NCBI GenBank assembly: GCA_964451365.1
Contig: CAYVIB010000024.1
Coordinates: 1-64,000, forward strand
DNA length: 64,000 bases
Origin: CAYVIB01 sp964451365
GTDB taxonomy: Bacteria > Pseudomonadota > Gammaproteobacteria > Pseudomonadales > Cellvibrionaceae
Reading direction: 5' to 3'
Under the pieces are notes generated by a model. It did no database searches and was not told the origin of the DNA. It saw nothing but the letters and a program-made list of their open reading frames with translations. Position numbers and translations under genes: made by a program. This document shows positions 59,167 to 64,000 of this stretch, one piece after another (the first letter of the stretch is position 1; each line of letters opens with the position of its first letter).

Positions 59167-61632
59167 ATGAAGATTACGAACTCCATCTACCTTAAAACTG
59201 TTATCGGCTCACTACTCGCATTGTGCGTTGGTAATATTTGCGCGGACGAGCTTGACAATGCGCCTTACCGGGACGCGAACCTGCCGGTTGAGAGGCGCGT
59301 TGCGGACCTGCTGTCTCGCATGACGCTGGAAGAAAAGCTCGCCCAGTTGCAGGCGGTGTGGCTTAAGCGCCAGACGCTCGAAACGGAAGACGGCAGGTTT
59401 ACCGATGAAAAAGCCAGGGACGTTCTCGGGCTCGGTATTGGTCAGGTGGCACGCCCATCGGAGAACAAGCATCCGGCTTCACCCAACAAAACCGCGCGTC
59501 AGACGGCGGAATTCGTTAATGCAACGCAGCGCTGGCTACTGGAAAACACCCGCCTGGGCATTCCCGCCATTTTTCACGAGGAGGCACTGCACGGCCATGC
59601 CGGGCGCGACGCCACCAGCTTTCCGCAGGCCATTGCCCTGGCCAGCACCTGGAATCCCGACCTGTTGCGGAAAGTCTACAGCGCGACCGCCGCCGAAGTG
59701 CGGCGCCGGGGCGGAACCCAGGTGCTGACGCCCGTGCTGGATGTGGGGCGCGACCCGCGATGGGGGCGTATTGAGGAAACCCCCGGCGAGGACCCCTATC
59801 TGGCGGCGGCCTTTGGCGTTGCGGCCATCCATGGCTTCCAGGGGGACAACCATGGCGTTATCCCGGCCGATAAGGTCATCGCCACTCTCAAGCACCTGGC
59901 GGGTCACGGCGAACCGGTGGGTGGGCTTAATACCGCGCCGGCGCCAGTGGGCGAACGTCTCCTGCGCGAGGTGTTCCTGTTTCCGTTCGAGGCAGCGGTG
60001 AAGGTGGCCGGCGCGCGTAGCGTAATGCCGTCCTACAACGAAATAGACGGTATTCCGTCCCACGCCAACAGCCAACTGCTCGATGAGATTCTGCGCGACG
60101 AATGGGGCTTCAAGGGCGTGGTAGTCAGCGATTATTTCGCCATCGGCGAACTGGCCGCCCGGCATAAATTGTTCGCAGACAAAGCCGGGGCGGCCGAAGC
60201 CGCGCTGGAAGCGGGGGTGGACGTGGAAATGCCCGATGGCGATACCTTCGCCCACCTGGCGGACCTGGTAAAGAGTGGCCGGGTGAAACAGGAGACGCTG
60301 GATGCCGCGGTAGCCCGGGTGCTGCACGAAAAATTTATCCTGGGCCTGTTTGAAAACCCCTACGTGGAACTGGAGGGGCTGGAGGAATTTATCGGTAACG
60401 CGGAGCACCGTTCCCTGGCGCAACAGGCGGCGGAGCAGGCCATGGTGCTGCTCAAAAATGATGGCGGACTACTGCCACTGGATAAAAGCAAAGTTAAAAG
60501 CCTGGCGCTGATCGGCCCGCATGTGGATGAGACCCTGCTGGGTGGCTACAGCGACGTGCCCGCGCGAACGGTGACAATTCTGGACGGCCTGAGGGCGTAC
60601 CTGGGCGACGAGGTTAAAATTCGCCATGAAAAAGGCACGCTGCTGACAATCGACCACTGGAAGCCCGGCGCCGATTCGGTTGCCGCCAACTCCCGCTCCA
60701 AGGAGCGCTGGCATACGGACAAAGTGGTGGTGGCCACGGCCGGCGACACCAAAGGTTTGATTGCAAAGGCGGTAAAGGCCGCGAAAAAAAGCGACGTGGC
60801 GGTGGTGGTGGTCGGCGATAACGAAGCTACATCGCGCGAGGCCTGGGCTGAATCGCATTTGGGCGACCGCACCTCCATTGGTTTATTCGGCGATCAAAAG
60901 CAACTGGTGGAAGCGGTGTTGGCCACCGGCACGCCCACGGTGGTACTGCTAATCAACGGCCGGCCGCTGGCCATTACCGACCTGGCGGACAAGGCGCCCG
61001 CCATTATCGAAGGCTGGTACCTGGGGCAGGAAACCGGGCATGCGGTGGCAAGGGTATTGTTTGGCGACGTCAATCCGTCGGGCAAAATGCCGGTCAGCGT
61101 GCCGCGCTCAGCCGGCCATATTCCCGCCTACTACAACCATAAGCCAACGGCCAAGCGTGGTTATGCCTTTGATGAAACCGGGCCGCTGTTTCCCTTCGGC
61201 CATGGCCTGAGTTACACCACGTTTACCTATAAAAATCTGAATATCAAAAATGATTCCGTCCACGCGGGAGAAAAAGTAACCATTGCCATGGATATTAAAA
61301 ACACCGGTAATCGGGAAGGAACGGAGGTGGTACAGCTTTATATCAACGACGTGATCGCATCTTTGACACGACCGGTAAAGGAATTGAAAGGCTTTAAACG
61401 CGTGAGTCTCAAGCCCGGCGAAACAGCGCGAGTCAGCTTTGAACTGGGCGTGAATCAATTGGGCTTTTATGACCGCGGTATGAAATACATCGTCGAGCCT
61501 GGAGAAATTAAAGTCATGCTCGGTAGTTCATCGGAGGATATTCGGTTGGAGGGGAAGTTTGAGATTGTGGGCAAAACAACGGATGTGAGTGATGCGAAGG
61601 AGTTTTTAACGCCGGTATCGGTAAGCAAGTAA
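59167..61632 (+). CDS. Secreted GH3 beta-glucosidase/beta-xylosidase
   Basis: An 821-residue exported glycosidase: signal peptide (IYLKTVIGSLLALCVGNICA-DE), TIM-barrel domain (VERRVADLLSRMTLEEKLAQLQ, GIPAIFHEEALHGHAGRDATSFPQ, VLDVGRDPRWGRIEETPGEDPYL, TLKHLAGHGEP), the nucleophile D322 in GFKGVVVSDYFAIGEL, the second alpha/beta domain (HVDETLLGGYSDVPARTVTILDG, GDNEATSREAWAESHLGDR), and a C-terminal fibronectin-III-like domain (VQLYINDVIASLTRPVKELKGF). It should release terminal glucose or xylose from oligosaccharides in the periplasm. ATG 59167 has GAGGG upstream. Glucosidase fits the neighbours, but xylosidase cannot be excluded by eye. Confidence 0.93.
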   Translation: MKITNSIYLKTVIGSLLALCVGNICADELDNAPYRDANLPVERRVADLLSRMTLEEKLAQLQAVWLKRQTLETEDGRFTDEKARDVLGLGIGQVARPSENKHPASPNKTARQTAEFVNATQRWLLENTRLGIPAIFHEEALHGHAGRDATSFPQAIALASTWNPDLLRKVYSATAAEVRRRGGTQVLTPVLDVGRDPRWGRIEETPGEDPYLAAAFGVAAIHGFQGDNHGVIPADKVIATLKHLAGHGEPVGGLNTAPAPVGERLLREVFLFPFEAAVKVAGARSVMPSYNEIDGIPSHANSQLLDEILRDEWGFKGVVVSDYFAIGELAARHKLFADKAGAAEAALEAGVDVEMPDGDTFAHLADLVKSGRVKQETLDAAVARVLHEKFILGLFENPYVELEGLEEFIGNAEHRSLAQQAAEQAMVLLKNDGGLLPLDKSKVKSLALIGPHVDETLLGGYSDVPARTVTILDGLRAYLGDEVKIRHEKGTLLTIDHWKPGADSVAANSRSKERWHTDKVVVATAGDTKGLIAKAVKAAKKSDVAVVVVGDNEATSREAWAESHLGDRTSIGLFGDQKQLVEAVLATGTPTVVLLINGRPLAITDLADKAPAIIEGWYLGQETGHAVARVLFGDVNPSGKMPVSVPRSAGHIPAYYNHKPTAKRGYAFDETGPLFPFGHGLSYTTFTYKNLNIKNDSVHAGEKVTIAMDIKNTGNREGTEVVQLYINDVIASLTRPVKELKGFKRVSLKPGETARVSFELGVNQLGFYDRGMKYIVEPGEIKVMLGSSSEDIRLEGKFEIVGKTTDVSDAKEFLTPVSVSK

Positions 61633-61649
61633 ACGGGATGAGGTTTATG

Positions 61650-61693
61650 TAGGGGCCGCTCTTGCAACTGCCCAGGGTAACCGCAAGGTTACC
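61650..61693. repeat. Palindromic repeat fragment with GCAA-loop hairpin
   Basis: TGTAGGGGCCG (from 61650) matches the left arm of the repeats at 38853 and 52994 but lacks the usual right arm. It is followed by a perfect hairpin GGTAACC (61676-61682), GCAA tetraloop, GGTTACC (61687-61693). It lies between the GH3 stop and the GH9 start and may end or process the GH3 transcript. Confidence 0.5.
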
Positions 61694-61903
61694 TCAACCT
61701 CCCCTCGATGCGAACCCGCCCTTAAATCGCCTATAAAGCCTGGTTATAAACTTTTAGTTAATCACGCACCAATATTGCCTATAAATTAATTTCTTCCAAA
61801 GTTTCCTGAAATTTACCGTCCCTATATGTTGCTTCTGCTATATTGCGACAATAGGGAAAAAGACAGGACGATATTTTAATAAATAGAATAATTGAGGTGC
61901 GCC

Positions 61904-63712
61904 ATGCTTTCTCTCAACCCCGCGAAAACGCTCTTTGTTGCCACGATTTGTCTTTGCCTGTTTGCCTGTGGAGGCAATGGCGGTAGCAATAATCCCACAC
62001 CGACGCCCAGTCCCGCACCTTCTCCCACACCGACGCCGAGTCCCACGCCTACACCAACCGCAACCGAAGCTATTCGGTTAAACCAGATCGGCTTCCATGC
62101 AAGCGCGCAAAAAATTGCGCTTGTTCCGGATGTCGCCGCGACCGAATTTACGGTTGTGTCGGACGCGGATTCCAGCGTGGTTTTTACCGGCGACCTTTCG
62201 GCCGCGGCTGTGTGGGCTCCGTCATCGGAAAGCCTCAAGCTGGCGGATTTTTCCAGCCTTACCACAAGCGGTAGTTATCACATCGAAGTGGAAGGCGTAA
62301 ACGACTCGCACAGTTTTGAGATTGGCGGGGCGGATCTCTATAACGATCTTCACGATGCAACAATTAAAGCCTACTACTTCAATCGCGCCGGTGCCGCATT
62401 GCTGGCCGAGCATGCGGGCGCTTATGCGCGTCCGTTGGGCCACCCGGATACCGATGTGCTTATTCATTCCTCGGCGGCCGGTCCCGTGCGCGTCACCGGA
62501 CAATCCATTTCCTCATCAAAGGGCTGGTACGACGCCGGTGATTACAATAAATATATCGTTAATTCCGGTATCTCCACCTATACCCTGCTGATCGCCTACC
62601 AACATTTTCCCGAAGCTTATACACGCAGCTTAAATATTCCGGAATCCACAAACACCGCGCCGGACATTCTCGATGAAATATTGTGGAACCTGGAATGGAT
62701 GCTCACCATGCAGGACCCGGACGACGGTGGTGTCTACCATAAACTATCGACGTTGAATTTCAGCGGGGCGCAAATGCCACACACCGCAATGGCTCAACGT
62801 TATGTCGTGAAAAAAAGCACCACGGCGGCATTGGATTTTGCCGCGGTGATGGCGGTGGCGAGCCGGGTGCTGGCGGATTTTGAAACCGAATTTCCCGGTA
62901 AAGCCACGCAAATGCGCGCCGCTGCAATCGATGCCTGGAATTGGGCGCAGGCACACCCGAATGTGGATTACGATCAAAGCACAGCCGAACTCAACGATGT
63001 CATTACCGGTGAATACGGTGACTGGCGATTTACCGACGAATTTGCCTGGGCGGCAGCGGAACTGTTTCTGCTTACTGAAGACCCGCAGTATCTCACTGCC
63101 TTCCTGGGCCAGACCATGAATGTGAACGTGCCCGGTTGGCAGGATGTTCAAGGGCTGGCGTATATTTCACTCGCCAGCGAGGGGCAGGGCCTCCTGGAGG
63201 AGCAACAGTACAACGATGTCACCAGCCAGATTACCAACCTGGCAAACGGCATCGTCACCGCCTACCAGAATTCCGAAATCATGGTGCCGATGGCCACTGG
63301 CGATTTTTATTGGGGCAGTAACAGCGGCGCGCTGAATAAAGCGATGATGCTTATCCAGGCCTATCGTCTTAATCCGCAAGTGGATTACCTCAATGCCGCT
63401 TATGCGCTGCTGGATTACATTCTTGGTCGCAATGCAACGGAATACTCAATGGTCACGGGGTTTGGTGACAGGTCGCCCATGGGCATCCATCATCGCGCAT
63501 CCGAAGCGGATGGTATTGCCGCGCCGGTACCGGGTTTTGTTGTCGGCGGACCGCAGCCGGGTCAGGAGGATGGTTGTACTTATCCATCCGACCAACCGGC
63601 GAAATCCTACCTGGATGACTGGTGCAGTTATTCGACCAATGAGGTGACGATTAATTGGAACGCGCCGATGGTTTATTTGTTGGGTGCGTTGCATGTTATT
63701 GCTGGCGGTTGA
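61904..63712 (+). CDS. Lipoprotein GH9 endoglucanase (cellulase)
   Basis: A 602-residue cell-surface or periplasmic cellulase. Lipoprotein signal (TLFVATICLCLFAC, lipobox LFAC), a Pro/Thr/Ser linker (repeats of PTPTPSP, about 29-56), an N-terminal Ig-like CelD_N domain (IRLNQIGFHASAQKIALVPD, SGSYHIEVEGVNDSHSFEIG), then the (alpha/alpha)6 GH9 domain. Catalytic motifs: KGWYDAGDYNKYIVNSG with D210 and D213, MGIHHR (H529-H530-R531), and NEVTINWNAP with the acid E580. All are intact. ATG 61904 has GAGGTG upstream; TTG 61892 is in frame but unlikely. The lipid anchor would keep the enzyme on the envelope, so products are captured locally. Confidence 0.95.
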   Translation: MLSLNPAKTLFVATICLCLFACGGNGGSNNPTPTPSPAPSPTPTPSPTPTPTATEAIRLNQIGFHASAQKIALVPDVAATEFTVVSDADSSVVFTGDLSAAAVWAPSSESLKLADFSSLTTSGSYHIEVEGVNDSHSFEIGGADLYNDLHDATIKAYYFNRAGAALLAEHAGAYARPLGHPDTDVLIHSSAAGPVRVTGQSISSSKGWYDAGDYNKYIVNSGISTYTLLIAYQHFPEAYTRSLNIPESTNTAPDILDEILWNLEWMLTMQDPDDGGVYHKLSTLNFSGAQMPHTAMAQRYVVKKSTTAALDFAAVMAVASRVLADFETEFPGKATQMRAAAIDAWNWAQAHPNVDYDQSTAELNDVITGEYGDWRFTDEFAWAAAELFLLTEDPQYLTAFLGQTMNVNVPGWQDVQGLAYISLASEGQGLLEEQQYNDVTSQITNLANGIVTAYQNSEIMVPMATGDFYWGSNSGALNKAMMLIQAYRLNPQVDYLNAAYALLDYILGRNATEYSMVTGFGDRSPMGIHHRASEADGIAAPVPGFVVGGPQPGQEDGCTYPSDQPAKSYLDDWCSYSTNEVTINWNAPMVYLLGALHVIAGG

Positions 63713-63730
63713 AGAATAACCCCCTCCCAG

Positions 63731-63790
63731 CCTCCCCCTTAAAAAGGGGGAGGAGCCAAAATTCCCTCCACTTTTCAAGGGGAGGGGTAG
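63731..63790. repeat. REP-like hairpin doublet
   Basis: CCTCCCCCTT (63731-63740) pairs with AAGGGGGAGG (63744-63753), and a second imperfect hairpin follows (CCCTCCACTTTTCAAGGGGAGGG, split around 63762-63785). This is a dispersed intergenic palindrome of a second type, distinct from the GTAGGGGC family, lying between the GH9 stop and the last gene of the window. Confidence 0.6.
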
Positions 63791-63905
63791 GGAGGGGTAA
63801 GTGTTCCAGAATCGCTGGATCTCCGTTGTGCGAAGATGACGATGTTATGGTCTTTTCGTAGTGAGCCCATCACTGCACGGTTAATGTTGGTCATTCATAT
63901 TTTGG

Positions 63906-64000
63906 CTAAACAACCCGGTTTTCCTCCGAAAGTTCCCCTTTCTCGAATGCGGTAATGTTCGCCAATGTAATGCGGGAAATTTCGCTCAATGCTTCATGCG
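63906..64000 (-). CDS. D-lactate dehydrogenase-type (2-hydroxyacid dehydrogenase) C-terminus, partial
   Basis: On the minus strand the last 95 bases encode a 30-residue C-terminus (HEALSEISRITLANITAFEKG then ELSEENRVV) ending in TAG at 63906-63908. The pattern EAL-x-x-I-x-x-x-T-L-x-N-I plus a short acidic tail is that of LdhA-type D-2-hydroxyacid dehydrogenases. The catalytic and NAD-binding parts lie beyond the window, so the identification rests on this tail only. The gene runs toward the GH9 gene, convergent. Confidence 0.6.
   Translation of the reverse strand, partial: HEALSEISRITLANITAFEKGELSEENRVV

Noticed and set aside
61990..62065. Short repeated units resembling a tandem repeat or CRISPR-like pattern
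   Set aside because: The repeats are in frame and encode the Pro/Thr/Ser linker of the GH9 lipoprotein; there are no spacers of constant length.

Overview
The window looks like chromosomal DNA of a polysaccharide-degrading gammaproteobacterium, probably of the Cellvibrionaceae (Saccharophagus, Teredinibacter, Gilvimarinus or Cellvibrio type). The pointers are the dnaE-accA pair, a full MSHA-type pilus locus, Xanthomonas/Caulobacter-type TonB-dependent receptors (TBDRs), and a cellulose locus with GH9, GH3 and GH94 enzymes. The taxon is an inference from gene content; there is no rRNA in the window.

Region 1 (1-15.1 kb) is an AT-richer accessory island. It carries two large TBDRs, two intact flavin-dependent tryptophan-halogenase-family genes, a third halogenase that is clearly a pseudogene (six frameshifts and one in-frame stop), a SapC-family protein, a JmjC/cupin_8 protein and a DUF6445-like protein. 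The set resembles known but functionally unresolved TBDR-halogenase clusters. The island ends at two transposase remnants (IS630-like and IS256-like, 15.2-15.45 kb), right before dnaE.

Region 2 (15.5-25.4 kb) is housekeeping: dnaE, accA, hrpA, mlaA. Region 3 (25.5-41.5 kb) is signalling and RNA metabolism: a PilZ protein; an operon of a pseudo-receiver/PP2C phosphatase, a STAS anti-sigma-factor antagonist, a lipoprotein and a membrane diguanylate cyclase (a layout like the Pseudomonas HsbR-HsbA-HsbD system); two aspartoacylase-like paralogues; a CHASE2 Ser/Thr kinase bracketed by two FHA proteins; RNase II; a beta-propeller protein; and trmL. A ~260-bp miniature element with ~30-bp terminal inverted repeats sits between the first FHA gene and the kinase.

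Region 4 (41.7-52.9 kb) is one long + strand MSHA pilus operon (mshI, I2, J, K, L, M, N, E, G, F, a pilin and an mshC-like pseudopilin). Its ATPase MshE has the c-di-GMP-binding MshEN motif, so it could be a target of the cyclase in region 3. mshD, O, P and Q are not seen.

Region 5 (53.0-63.7 kb) is a cello-oligosaccharide module: cellobiose phosphorylase, an unknown secreted protein, a small PAP2-like membrane protein, a GPH-family sugar symporter, a secreted GH3 glycosidase and a lipoprotein GH9 cellulase. The likely flow is GH9 (cellulose to oligosaccharides), GH3 and the symporter, then intracellular phosphorolysis by GH94. Small GC-rich hairpin repeats lie at many gene ends here, and in two cases they provide the stop codon. 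The last 95 bases hold the C-terminus of a D-lactate-dehydrogenase-type protein. No tRNA, rRNA or CRISPR array was recognised.
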